A DNA stretch of 64,000 bases from Bacillus zhangzhouensis (GCF_000715205.1 NZ_JOTP01000007.1:83143-147142), one strand, 5' to 3'. Positions 18,657 to 27,457 are shown, counted from the stretch's first letter. Notes: a model not told the origin generated them from the sequence alone. Made by a program: numbers and translations.

Positions 18657-19430
18657 ATGGATGGAAATGCATTTCAGCACAAGCTGAAAGTCGTGCAGGC
18701 AGGTGGTCGGCCGATGGTTTGTACTCCATTAATAGGGCAAACAAAGGAAGAACTGCTTCATGAACTAGAGGTGTTAGCCGAGAAGAGACCAGATGTGATT
18801 GAGTGGCGGGCGGACTTTTTTACGAACCTCCATGATAAGGAACAAGTATTAGAGACCCTTCATTGGCTGAAAGACAAGGCACAGGGAATTCCAATTTTGT
18901 TCACCATTCGTTCTGAAAAGGAAGGTGGCGAAGCAATATCGCTTTCAGCGGAAGAAAAGGTGACGCTGCTTGAAACGATATGTGCCACTCAGCTTGTGGA
19001 GGCCATTGATTATGAATTGATGCATGATGTGACATATATGCAGAAAGTCAGTCAAGCGGCCAAAAAGAATGGGGTGACCTTGATTGTCTCTTATCATGAT
19101 TTTGACAGTACGCCTGAAATCACTCGTCTCGAGCAAATATTCGCTAATGCGGAATCGGTTGGCGCTGACATTGCAAAGATAGCTGTGATGCCGCATTCAT
19201 ATGAGGATGCATTAAAGCTGCTCTTTGCAACCAATAATGCCAAAAATCAATTGAAGGTGCCTCTCATCTCAATGGCAATGGGAGAGTATGGAACTTTTAC
19301 AAGAATGATTGGCGGACTTTTTGGGTCAGTGATGACCTTTGCCGTGGGGAAGGAAAGCTCAGCCCCTGGTCAAGTCGCAATACAAGAGTTGAATACCGTT
19401 TTATCTGTTGTGTTTTCAAAGAATGAGTGA
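18657..19430 (+). CDS. aroD: Type I 3-dehydroquinate dehydratase
   Basis: 257-residue class I dehydroquinase, a Schiff-base aldolase-fold enzyme turning 3-dehydroquinate into 3-dehydroshikimate. The motif VIEWRADFF is at 48-56, the catalytic His in SYHDF (His147) and the Schiff-base Lys in IAKIAVMP (Lys174), so it looks fully active. GGGGAAGCAGG precedes the ATG. In an organic-acid operon it may serve quinate/shikimate-type catabolism or dehydrate a related hydroxy acid. No dehydroshikimate dehydratase or quinate dehydrogenase is nearby, which argues against a plain quinate pathway. A biosynthetic copy is expected elsewhere in the genome. Confidence 0.87.
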   Translation: MDGNAFQHKLKVVQAGGRPMVCTPLIGQTKEELLHELEVLAEKRPDVIEWRADFFTNLHDKEQVLETLHWLKDKAQGIPILFTIRSEKEGGEAISLSAEEKVTLLETICATQLVEAIDYELMHDVTYMQKVSQAAKKNGVTLIVSYHDFDSTPEITRLEQIFANAESVGADIAKIAVMPHSYEDALKLLFATNNAKNQLKVPLISMAMGEYGTFTRMIGGLFGSVMTFAVGKESSAPGQVAIQELNTVLSVVFSKNE

Positions 19431-19468
19431 GTATTAGAGTCATAGCGGCACCAAGAGAGGAGAGAAAT

Positions 19469-21229
19469 ATGAAAAAGAATATATCATCACAGGTCATTCA
19501 GTATTTAGAAAGCCGGGGAGTCGAGCATATTTTTGGCCTCTGTGGTCATACGAATATTGCTTTTCTATCAGCGCTTGAAAAAAGCAGTATCAAATTTGTG
19601 AATGTGAGACATGAACAGATTGCTGCACACGCGGCAGATGGATATGCAAGAGCGAAGAAACAGACATCTGTTGTTCTCAGTCACTTAGGACCGGGACTAA
19701 CGAATGCGGCAACAGGAGTGGCGAATGCAGCACTTGATTCCATTCCAATGGTTGTTATTGCAGGAGATGTCCCAAGTCATTACTACGGAAAGCACCCACA
19801 CCAAGAAATTAATCTTCATTCCGATGCTTCTCAATATGAAATTTATCGACCGTTTGTGAAAAGAGCATGGCGTGTCGACATTCCAGAGTTATTCCCAGAG
19901 ATTTTGTCAAAAGCATTTCAGTTAGCCGAAAGCGGTCGTCCTGGACCAGTACTCATTTCAGTTCCGATGGATGTGTTTTCAAAGGATTTAGATGTATCTC
20001 TATTTAAACAGATTGAACATCATACACACACAATAGAGAAACCATCTATTGATGATCATACGGCAAATCGTATCATGGACCGATTACTACAGGCTGAAAA
20101 ACCACTTTTATATGTAGGAGGAGGCATTTTACTAGCCGATGCCGCAGAGGAATTAAAGGCATTCTCTGAGCATCTCAGTATCCCTGTTGCCCATTCCTTA
20201 ATGGGGAAAGGAGCGATGCCGGATGATCACTCAATGACCCTTGGAATGACCGGATTTTGGGGCACAAAGTTCATCAACGATCAGTGTAAAGAGGCGGACT
20301 ACATTGTCGCCTTAGGAACACGTTTTGCTGAAGCGGATGCAAGTTCTTGGGAATCGGAATATACATTTAACTTCTCAACAACCAAGCTGATCCATATCGA
20401 CATTGACCCGAATGAAATTGGACGGAACTATCCAGTAGAAATTGGAGCTGTAGCTGATCTAAAGCAGGCGTTAACCGTGCTGAACCGTGTGGCGAGAGAA
20501 AGACTGCCAGAAGGTTTGGATCGACCTGAATTGAAAAAAGACATTGCTGCATATCGTGAGGAATTTCGCGAGAGCAATTTGACGAATATTCAAGATGAAT
20601 CCTTCCCGATGAAGCCGCAGCGTATTTTGCAGGAAGTACGTGAAGTATTGCCTGCAGATGCTTTTATTACAACCGATGTTGGCTGGAATAAAAATGGAGT
20701 AGGACAGCAATTCCCTGTGTATACACCAGGTACGATATTAACACCAGGTGGGTTTGCGACGATGGGATTCGGAGCACCCGCAGCACTTGGAGCAAAGGTT
20801 GCACAGCCTGATCGTGTCGTTGTGTCACTTGTTGGAGATGGCGGGTTTGGTCAAAACCCATCTGTTCTGGCAACAGCCGTGGAAGAAAACATACCTGTCG
20901 TGTGGATTGTGATGAATAACAGTGCGTTTGGGACGATTGCTGGCTTACAAATGGCACATTATGAGACGACGTATGGCACGGTCTTTAGAAAAGATGGTGA
21001 GAGCTATTCTCCTGACTTCGCCGCCATTGCTAGAGGTTATGGAATGAAAGGGATAAAAATCACCCGAGCTGCTGAATTCAAAGAGGCATTAGCCGAAGCG
21101 ATCTCATCTCAAGAGCCGTGTGTGATAGATGTGGCAATGAAAAATGATCCTGTGCCTACCGATGGTCACTGGAATATTAATGATATTTATTCACCAAATA
21201 CAAAACGCTCACATGTCAGTGTGAATTAA
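19469..21229 (+). CDS. ThDP-dependent enzyme, acetolactate synthase/decarboxylase-like
   Basis: 586-residue thiamine-diphosphate enzyme with the PYR, central and PP domains of the acetohydroxyacid synthase/benzoylformate decarboxylase superfamily. The PYR-domain glutamate is in RHEQIAAHAADGYAR (Glu49). The ThDP/Mg motif runs from GDG (456-458) to NN (483-484). The central domain has the DIDPNEIGRN nucleotide-type loop near 311. Start at the ATG at 19469 after GAGAGGAGAG; an upstream in-frame start at 19427 adds 14 odd residues. It probably decarboxylates a 2-oxo acid or carboligates an aldehyde; which cannot be told. It sits between aroD and a cupin gene in the insert A operon. Confidence 0.8.
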   Translation: MKKNISSQVIQYLESRGVEHIFGLCGHTNIAFLSALEKSSIKFVNVRHEQIAAHAADGYARAKKQTSVVLSHLGPGLTNAATGVANAALDSIPMVVIAGDVPSHYYGKHPHQEINLHSDASQYEIYRPFVKRAWRVDIPELFPEILSKAFQLAESGRPGPVLISVPMDVFSKDLDVSLFKQIEHHTHTIEKPSIDDHTANRIMDRLLQAEKPLLYVGGGILLADAAEELKAFSEHLSIPVAHSLMGKGAMPDDHSMTLGMTGFWGTKFINDQCKEADYIVALGTRFAEADASSWESEYTFNFSTTKLIHIDIDPNEIGRNYPVEIGAVADLKQALTVLNRVARERLPEGLDRPELKKDIAAYREEFRESNLTNIQDESFPMKPQRILQEVREVLPADAFITTDVGWNKNGVGQQFPVYTPGTILTPGGFATMGFGAPAALGAKVAQPDRVVVSLVGDGGFGQNPSVLATAVEENIPVVWIVMNNSAFGTIAGLQMAHYETTYGTVFRKDGESYSPDFAAIARGYGMKGIKITRAAEFKEALAEAISSQEPCVIDVAMKNDPVPTDGHWNINDIYSPNTKRSHVSVN

Positions 21230-21248
21230 AAAATAGGAGGAATTATCA

Positions 21249-21629
21249 ATGAAAATTAAAGTATTGAATCCGTTTAAAGATGGGCATCCATTATGGTTAG
21301 GTTTAGATCATCCTGAAGAGCAAATGGTTCGAAAAGTATTTCAAACCATTACACCAGATACGGTTGGATCGGAGCATATGATGGCAGGTCTCACCATTTT
21401 TGAGCCGGGGGAAGCAAGCTCTGTTCACAATCACCCAGGTTCAGAGGAGTTTGATTATGTGATTAGGGGATCTGGCGAGGTCATTTGTGATGGAGAAAGA
21501 CAGTCCTTTAAACAAAATGACTTTATGTTTATTCCAGATGGTGTCTCGCATCAGCATGTGAATACAGGGGACGAACCTTTATGGCTCATTTGGCTGTATA
21601 CACCACAAGGACAGCTGCCGAAGGATTAA
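21249..21629 (+). CDS. Small cupin-domain protein
   Basis: 126-residue single-domain cupin. The first cupin motif (SSVHNHPGSEEFDYVIRG) gives two His and a Glu for a metal site, and the second (PDGVSHQHVN) gives the last His. AATAGGAGGAATT precedes the ATG, 19 nt after the ThDP gene stop. Such small cupins act as isomerases, decarboxylases or dioxygenases in catabolic operons. The job here is unknown. Confidence 0.82.
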   Translation: MKIKVLNPFKDGHPLWLGLDHPEEQMVRKVFQTITPDTVGSEHMMAGLTIFEPGEASSVHNHPGSEEFDYVIRGSGEVICDGERQSFKQNDFMFIPDGVSHQHVNTGDEPLWLIWLYTPQGQLPKD

Positions 21630-21696
21630 GAATCACCCGCTGTATATCTTGGGCAAAAAAGCTCAATTCAAGGAGTTTGACGTCCCAATGAAAGAA

Positions 21697-21735
21697 GACA
21701 AAGGGCTAAAACGGGAATCATTTTAGCCCTTTATC
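21697..21735. repeat. Short repeat copy R3 (hairpin only)
   Basis: AAAGGGCTAAAA (21700-21711) pairs with TTTTAGCCCTTT (21721-21732), preceded by GAAGAC as in R1 and R2. It carries only the right-hand hairpin of the repeat, lies within the operon between the cupin and CoA-transferase genes, and could act as a weak attenuator. Confidence 0.7.
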
Positions 21736-21759
21736 ACATGAATGAAAGGAAGTCTTGCA

Positions 21760-22962
21760 ATGAATAAGAATACGCCGCTTGAAGGAATCAAAATATTAGA
21801 CGTCTCTACGATGATAGCTGCACCCTATGGCGCAGTTCTTCTAGGGGATTTTGGTGCGGAAGTCATCAAGGTCGAAATTCCTGGAAAAGGGGATACGCTG
21901 CGGCATGTTGGTCCTTTTGCGGATGGTGAACCGCTAAGATGGTCAGGGCTCTCAAGGAACAAAAAATCCCTCACACTTGATCTTCACAAAGAAGAAGCGA
22001 AAGACATTTTTAAAAAGCTTGCAGGACAGGTCGATTTAATTATTGAGAATTTTCGTCCAGGAACACTTGAGAAATGGGACGTTGGGTACGATGTATTAAA
22101 GGAAATCAACCCTCGTTTAATTATGATTCGTGTATCGGGCTATGGGCAGACAGGTCCGTTTAAGGACAAGGCGGGGTTTGGAACCCCTGCGACGGCGTTT
22201 AGTGGCTTTACGTATCTTCAAGGGTTTCCAGATCGTCATCCAGTCAGTCCGTCCTTTTCACTGACAGATTATATTGCGGGCATCTATGTGGCGTTTGCTG
22301 CTGTGACAGCCATGTATTATCGGGACACACATCCAGAAGGTACGGGGCAAATGGTGGATCTAGCACTCTATGAATCTGTGTTTCGTATGCTGGAGTTTTT
22401 GGTTGCAGAATATGACAAGCTTGGTAAGGTACGCGAGCGTTCACCGGGGCTAAGCGGTCATTCGAGTCCTGCTGGCACTTACGAAACAAAGGATGGACAT
22501 TATCTAGTCCTTGTGACGAGTACAGATTCGACCTTTAATCGATTGGCAGAGGCAATGAATCGATTAGATTTACTAGAAAACGAAAAATTCTCGGTGAATG
22601 CAGCTAGGCTGAAGCATAACGACGAAATGGATACCATCGTCTCTCAGTGGATTGCATCCAAATCAAGGGATGAAGTATTGGACATTTTAGATACTCACGG
22701 CGTACCTGTGAGTCCAATCCTCAGCATTCGGGATATCTTTGAACATCCGCAATTCAAAGCACGAGAGAATATCGTCGAGGTTCATCATCCTCGTCTTGGA
22801 AAAGTGAAAGTCCCTGGCATCATTCCGAAGTTTGAAAAAACACCAGGGAGTATCCGCCATATTGCGCCTGATTTAGGTGAACATAATTATGAGATTTTAA
22901 CGAACATGCTCGGACTGACAGAAGAAGAGTGCAAGCAGTTAGAAGACAAAGGGGTTATTTAA
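21760..22962 (+). CDS. Class III (CaiB/BaiF-type) CoA-transferase
   Basis: 400-residue family III CoA-transferase, which moves CoA between organic acids through an Asp-CoA anhydride. Conserved parts are LGDFGAEVIKVE near 28-39, NKKSLTLDL near 67, VSGYGQTGP near 125, and the likely catalytic Asp in SLTDYIAG (Asp170). Start at the ATG at 21760 with GAAAGGAAG 7 nt upstream. In the operon it would activate the acid imported by the next gene so that the citryl-CoA-lyase-like protein can act on the ester. Could also be called formyl-CoA- or succinyl-CoA-transferase-like. Confidence 0.85.
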   Translation: MNKNTPLEGIKILDVSTMIAAPYGAVLLGDFGAEVIKVEIPGKGDTLRHVGPFADGEPLRWSGLSRNKKSLTLDLHKEEAKDIFKKLAGQVDLIIENFRPGTLEKWDVGYDVLKEINPRLIMIRVSGYGQTGPFKDKAGFGTPATAFSGFTYLQGFPDRHPVSPSFSLTDYIAGIYVAFAAVTAMYYRDTHPEGTGQMVDLALYESVFRMLEFLVAEYDKLGKVRERSPGLSGHSSPAGTYETKDGHYLVLVTSTDSTFNRLAEAMNRLDLLENEKFSVNAARLKHNDEMDTIVSQWIASKSRDEVLDILDTHGVPVSPILSIRDIFEHPQFKARENIVEVHHPRLGKVKVPGIIPKFEKTPGSIRHIAPDLGEHNYEILTNMLGLTEEECKQLEDKGVI

Positions 22963-23008
22963 GGACGCTCAACCGACCCGCACGGTGCGGAAACAAAGGA
23001 GGATGGTT

Positions 23009-24322
23009 ATGAAAGTGCATTCAGAACTGAAGGGGAATGAACTGCAGCCCACTTATATGAAACCAACGAAAGCCCGTTTTGGTATATTGATTCTGTTGTT
23101 TTTTATTACTGCCATTAATTATATTGATAGAGCCAGTGTGTCAATTGTTGCACCAGCTATTCAATCTTCCCTGCAATTAAATCCTGCATTATTAGGCCTG
23201 ATTTTTTCGGCGTTTAGCTGGACGTATACAGCCATGCAAATACCAGGCGGATTTATTCTTGATAAATTCGGATCAAAGGTTACGTATGGTATTTCACTCA
23301 TTACTTGGTCTATTTTCACTGGTTTACAGGCGTTCGCAAACAGCTTTGCTTTTTTATTCGGCTGCCGTTTGTTTATTGGAATTACAGAATCTCCAGCATT
23401 CCCTGCCAACAACCGCATTGTGACAACGTGGTTCCCTAGAAGAGAGCGGGCTTTTGCTACAGGCGTTTACACTGCTGGAGAATATGTTGGCCTAGCTTTT
23501 GCAACTCCTCTTCTTTTTTGGATCATGACCACTTTCGATTGGAGAACTGTATTTATCACTGCAGGTGCGCTCGGTATTATATTTGCTTTTTTTTGGTATA
23601 AGTATTATCACGAACCGAAAGAACATCCGAAAGTCAATGAAGATGAGCTAGAGTTGATTCGTCAAGGGGAAGGGCTGACAGTGGCCTCGCAGGAGAAATT
23701 GAAATGGGCAGACTTTGCCGCCCTTTTAAAATATCGCAAATTGATTGGGCTCTATATTGGTCAATTTTCTGTGGCGTCCACACTCTTTTTCTTTTTAACA
23801 TGGTTTCCTACTTATTTAGCTGAGGCGAAAAATATGGCGTTTCTAAAGGTAGGTTTTGCAGCTTCTCTTCCATACATTGCGGCATTCTTTGGAGTGCTGA
23901 TTGGCGGTTATGTGTCCGATTGGCTGCTCAAAAAGGGTGTGTCTGTCAATGTGGCAAGGAAGCTGCCTGTCGTTGTTGGTTTGCTCCTGACAAGTACCAT
24001 CGTGTTAGCGAATTTCACGACAAGTATTCCGCTTGTACTGACCATTTTGTCCATTGCTTCCTTCGCACAAGGGCTGTCAAATATCTCATGGACCATGCTG
24101 TCTGAGGTAGCGCCGAAAGAGATGGTAGGCCTTGCTGGCGGTGTGTTTAACTTTTTTGCTAATTTATCTGGGATCATCACACCGCTGATCATCGGTTTGA
24201 TCGTATCCGTGACAGGCTCGTATAACGGAGGTATTTTATTTGTCAGCCTTGTCGCATTAGGCGGGGCGTTATCCTACATATTCATCGTAGGTAAAATTGA
24301 ACGCATCCAATTAAAACCATAG
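23009..24322 (+). CDS. MFS organic-acid transporter, anion:cation symporter family
   Basis: 437-residue major-facilitator protein with twelve predicted helices, of the ACS family (GudP/ExuT/galactonate type) that co-transports organic or sugar acids with protons. The family stretch NYIDRASVSIVAPAI lies near 40, and WFPRRERAFATGVYTAGEYVG near 135 is typical of the D-glucarate/galactonate group. Start at the ATG at 23009 after AAAGGAGGATGGTT. Last gene of the insert A operon, followed by repeat R2 and its terminator. It is the likely importer of the operon's substrate. Confidence 0.85.
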   Translation: MKVHSELKGNELQPTYMKPTKARFGILILLFFITAINYIDRASVSIVAPAIQSSLQLNPALLGLIFSAFSWTYTAMQIPGGFILDKFGSKVTYGISLITWSIFTGLQAFANSFAFLFGCRLFIGITESPAFPANNRIVTTWFPRRERAFATGVYTAGEYVGLAFATPLLFWIMTTFDWRTVFITAGALGIIFAFFWYKYYHEPKEHPKVNEDELELIRQGEGLTVASQEKLKWADFAALLKYRKLIGLYIGQFSVASTLFFFLTWFPTYLAEAKNMAFLKVGFAASLPYIAAFFGVLIGGYVSDWLLKKGVSVNVARKLPVVVGLLLTSTIVLANFTTSIPLVLTILSIASFAQGLSNISWTMLSEVAPKEMVGLAGGVFNFFANLSGIITPLIIGLIVSVTGSYNGGILFVSLVALGGALSYIFIVGKIERIQLKP

Positions 24323-24329
24323 AGTGAAA

Positions 24330-24533
24330 GAGAGCTCATCTCAGTGATGAGCTCTCAGCGTATAGACAAACCTTCGCATTCGTTGTCAGGTCTGCTCTCC
24401 GGTACTCGTCCTACCTAGACGTCAAGGGTTTTCATATCACGCTTAAAAAAAGAAGACAAAGGGCTAAAATAAAGATCATTTTAGCCCTTTGTCAACAATC
24501 TGGGAGCTCATCCCAAGATGATGAGCTCTTTTT
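24330..24533. repeat. Structured intergenic repeat R2 bracketed by duplicated terminator hairpins
   Basis: Left hairpin GAGAGCTCATC (24330-24340)/GATGAGCTCTC (24346-24356). Right hairpin GAGCTCATC (24504-24512)/GATGAGCTC (24520-24528) with a T5 tail, which ends the operon. Inside: CAGCGTA (24356-24362) and CACGCTT (24438-24444), then the 16-bp perfect stem 24455-24470/24478-24493. The core matches R1, but the flanking hairpins have a different sequence from those of R1. Confidence 0.75.
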
Positions 24534-24534
24534 A

Positions 24535-25893
24535 TTATGAATAAAAGATGACGGTGATAACCGTTGCACATATGATTCCCATACTGATGTAAAAGCCAGC
24601 AAACCATATATTCCAGCGAGTGATACGGTAAGGATTGACCTTCATCAAATCTGCTAATAGTGAGACGGAAACATTAAATGGACTAAACATGACAGTCGAT
24701 GTTCCAGCTGTAATGAGCATGATCGCTATTGGAAGTGCAGGCAGCTCATGAATGACAGGCGTCAACATGCTCACTAACAGAGCAAGCGAGACAAGTGGAT
24801 GGAAGCCGCAAAGAGCAGTGATCAGAAAATACAAGCCAATGACACAATAAACCCATATCGCATGGTCTGATATACTGACAATAAATGTTTGAACAGGCTT
24901 TAGACTGTTAGTAACGAGCAGCATATCGACAAAGAAACCGGCACTTAAAAATAGACACATATAATTGGAGAGTTGACTCGTGCGCTCCTTCCAATGAGGA
25001 ACGGACACAGCGACATATTGTTTTCGTTTTTTTATGGTAGACGAGAATAGTAGAGCAAATGGAATAATTGCTAACACAACGGCGAATAAATAACCTTTTC
25101 CAACCCATACATCAACTAGCGAGACAACTGTGATAAAACTCAGCAGCATCAAAGCAAGCTGAAGGGTTTTTCGCTTAATTCTCTTCGGATTGGTGCTTGT
25201 ATTCTCTAACTCGATGATATCTGGTAATCGCTTGCTCTGGCGAGAAAATAGGATCCAATCCGTCATCAATACAATCAGCATTAAACAAAAGGTAACAGGT
25301 GCAATTTGATAATATTTCAGCTTGGTAGCATCAATGGTCACACTCACCAGCACTTCAACAGGGCTCCAGCTTAGGCAAAGCGCATAGGACCTTAAGAGAT
25401 TGCGCGTATAGAGTCGCTGTCTGACATGTTCTTTAAGGGAGTCCAGTGAAGGTTTTAAAGATGTATATAGTAAGGGAATGGTGGCGATATTTAAAAACAT
25501 TCCAAGGACATGCGTCACAAATGAGCTCTTTCGATAGAGCTGTTTTGTATTAGTCGTATGTAAGGTGAGCAGCTTATTTAATTGTGTATCAAAGTGTCCA
25601 ACATGTATGAGAGAATGAATAAAAGGCAGCATGAAAAACAGAGCTAGTAAGCCTAGCATGGAATGAAAATGGAGAAAAAAAGTGTGCAAAGGCTGACCAG
25701 ACAAAAAGAATAACATCAAACCAACTGAAAGAAAAACAACGCCTGTTTTCAAATAAAGCCCATTGGCCTTCTTGAGAGAGATGGTAAGCGAAGCGACAGC
25801 TAGTAAACCAACAAAATAGGAGAGAATGGGAGCAGGAAATAGTTGATTGACGATGTAAAAACTAATCAGAAGCGTATAAATCATCACGTACAT
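24535..25893 (-). CDS. Uncharacterised polytopic membrane permease
   Basis: 452-residue membrane protein with about eleven to twelve hydrophobic segments. A conserved-looking stretch with Thr, Ser and Pro (AGTSTVMFSPFNVSVSLL) near the C-terminus recalls re-entrant loops of ion-coupled organic-anion carriers. I do not recognise the family with certainty. Start at the ATG at 25893, 8 nt after GGAGGAG; a longer reading to 25920 runs through the ribosome site. Divergent from the IclR gene and convergent with the operon, whose terminator R2 it shares. Its promoter has the same tandem operators as the operon, so it is probably a second transporter of the same regulon. Confidence 0.65.
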   Translation of the reverse strand: MYVMIYTLLISFYIVNQLFPAPILSYFVGLLAVASLTISLKKANGLYLKTGVVFLSVGLMLFFLSGQPLHTFFLHFHSMLGLLALFFMLPFIHSLIHVGHFDTQLNKLLTLHTTNTKQLYRKSSFVTHVLGMFLNIATIPLLYTSLKPSLDSLKEHVRQRLYTRNLLRSYALCLSWSPVEVLVSVTIDATKLKYYQIAPVTFCLMLIVLMTDWILFSRQSKRLPDIIELENTSTNPKRIKRKTLQLALMLLSFITVVSLVDVWVGKGYLFAVVLAIIPFALLFSSTIKKRKQYVAVSVPHWKERTSQLSNYMCLFLSAGFFVDMLLVTNSLKPVQTFIVSISDHAIWVYCVIGLYFLITALCGFHPLVSLALLVSMLTPVIHELPALPIAIMLITAGTSTVMFSPFNVSVSLLADLMKVNPYRITRWNIWFAGFYISMGIICATVITVIFYS

Positions 25894-25931
25894 CAGAACA
25901 TCTCCTCCGACAAACAACATTGATTATTTTG

Positions 25932-25968
25932 ATTCCGTCTAATGGAATTTGTTTTCTTCTAATGGAAC
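25932..25968. promoter_or_regulatory. Tandem operators between permease and IclR genes
   Basis: ATTCCGTCTAATGGAAT (25932-25948, perfect arms) and TTTTCTTCTAATGGAAC (25952-25968, degenerate) lie 20 bp apart, mirroring the pair at 16284-16320. The strong site read on the minus strand is ATTCCATTAGACGGAAT, one base from that before the operon. Confidence 0.7.
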
Positions 25969-26040
25969 ATTTAAAATGGATTATAGCAAAGTTGGCTGTT
26001 CATGTCGATAAGAAATCAAAGGGAAAAGGAGAAAGTGAAC

Positions 26041-26814
26041 ATGGCTGATAAAAAGTCAAAAGAAGAATCGGGTCTGCGTACCGTTCAGCGGGCTTTGGAT
26101 ATTCTTCATTGTTTTAGCGAAGAACGGCAAGAGTTGACGCTAACGGACATTTCAAAGGAAATGAATTTAGCAATGTCCACCACGACGAGACTGCTCAAGG
26201 CACTTGAAATGAATCATTTTGTGGAGAAGAATCAAGATACACTCAAATATCGACTCGGTCAAAGGCTTTATCTGCTCGGTTACATTGCTGGGAAATCCAT
26301 CAAATTGAGGGAACTGGCAAAGCCGCTTATGTACAACCTTCGTGATGAAACAAAGGAAACCGTCAATCTGTATGTGCTAGATCATACAAGCCGGGTTTGT
26401 ATTGAACAAGCTGAAGGACTTCAATCTATTCGACATCTTGTCAAGATCGGTGAGAAGCTGCCATTATATGCAGGGGCTGGGGGAAAGGTTTTACTTGCCT
26501 TCCAAAGCGAAGAATTTCAACAAAAAGTATTCATGTCTGAGGCTGAAAACGTGAAGAAAGATGACTGGCAAAAGGAATGTGCACATATTCTTAAGACGTA
26601 TACTGCTTGCAGTATTGATGAACGGGAGGTCGGATCCGCGGCAGTGGCAGCGCCGATCTTTAACATTCATGGCGAGGTGCAGGCATGTTTATCCATATCT
26701 GGTCCAACTCATAGATTTACTGAAGAAGTCATTCCTCAGTTGCAGCAAAAAGTGAAGGAGCGCGCACAAAAGCTCTCCGAACAGCTCGGTTACGTCGTCA
26801 AACACAATTTTTAA
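26041..26814 (+). CDS. IclR-family transcriptional regulator
   Basis: 257-residue IclR-type regulator. The winged helix at about 11-70 (RTVQRALDILHCFSE, then LTDISKEMNLAMSTTTRLL) is followed by a GAF-like effector domain with YAGAGGKVLLAF near 140 and the family C-terminal block. Start at the ATG at 26041 after AAAGGAG; an upstream ATG at 26002 is rejected as it lies before that site. Nearest target sites are the ATTCC-N7-GGAAT palindromes on its own divergent promoter and at the operon start. Probably a repressor relieved by the pathway substrate. Confidence 0.86.
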   Translation: MADKKSKEESGLRTVQRALDILHCFSEERQELTLTDISKEMNLAMSTTTRLLKALEMNHFVEKNQDTLKYRLGQRLYLLGYIAGKSIKLRELAKPLMYNLRDETKETVNLYVLDHTSRVCIEQAEGLQSIRHLVKIGEKLPLYAGAGGKVLLAFQSEEFQQKVFMSEAENVKKDDWQKECAHILKTYTACSIDEREVGSAAVAAPIFNIHGEVQACLSISGPTHRFTEEVIPQLQQKVKERAQKLSEQLGYVVKHNF

Positions 26815-26845
26815 GAATGCCTATCTTTTCGCAGCCCATTTATCA

Positions 26846-26851
26846 TATAAT
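26846..26851 (+). promoter_or_regulatory. Probable aroK -10 element
   Basis: TATAAT at 26846-26851, 49 bp before the aroK start; no clear -35. Confidence 0.45.
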
Positions 26852-26899
26852 AGAAACATTATGTAGCATTCCTTATCGTAAGGAGGACGTGTCACGAAC

Positions 26900-27457
26900 A
26901 TGAAAAACAATAGAGAGATCCCTGTGAGACAGCGAAATATTGTCCTTATTGGCTTTATGGGCGTTGGTAAAACAACCATTGGGCAGCTTGTCGCCAAAAA
27001 GTTATATAGAGATTTTATTGATGTGGATCAGGAGATTGAGAAAAAGTACAACATGACGATTCCAGAAATGTTTCAGCAAAAAGGAGAAGCTTTCTTCAGG
27101 CAGGCTGAAAAGGATTATATCGTCGATTTATGTGAACATACACAGCTGAAGATCGTGTCTCTTGGAGGCGGTGCGTTCAAACAGGAAGAAATCAAACGCG
27201 CCTGCTTGAAGCATTGTACGGTTCTGTTCCTCGATCTGTCTTGGGAGAATTGGAAACAGCGGCTTGATATTTTAATCGAAAACCGCCCTGTTCTCCATAA
27301 TCGAACGATTGATGAAATGAAAGAGCTGTTTGAAGAACGTCGGGAAATTTATGCCCTTCATAACTCAAGAGTCGAAACAGATCATCTAGAGGCTGAGGAA
27401 GTTGCCAATTATATTGTGGACACACTCAAGCTTGGCTGGGATTTATACTCGAAATAA
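26900..27457 (+). CDS. aroK: Shikimate kinase
   Basis: 185-residue shikimate kinase, phosphorylating shikimate with ATP in chorismate synthesis. Walker A GFMGVGKT at 18-25, the shikimate-binding DVDQEIE near 45, SLGGGAF near 86-92 and ENRPVLHNR near 127 with the lid arginine. Length and sequence match B. subtilis AroK. AAGGAGG is 13 nt before the ATG, a longish spacing, but no other in-frame start exists. It closes unit 1 of the duplicated nadE-aroK arrangement; a decayed copy of its 3' end occurs at 31.6 kb. Confidence 0.95.
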   Translation: MKNNREIPVRQRNIVLIGFMGVGKTTIGQLVAKKLYRDFIDVDQEIEKKYNMTIPEMFQQKGEAFFRQAEKDYIVDLCEHTQLKIVSLGGGAFKQEEIKRACLKHCTVLFLDLSWENWKQRLDILIENRPVLHNRTIDEMKELFEERREIYALHNSRVETDHLEAEEVANYIVDTLKLGWDLYSK

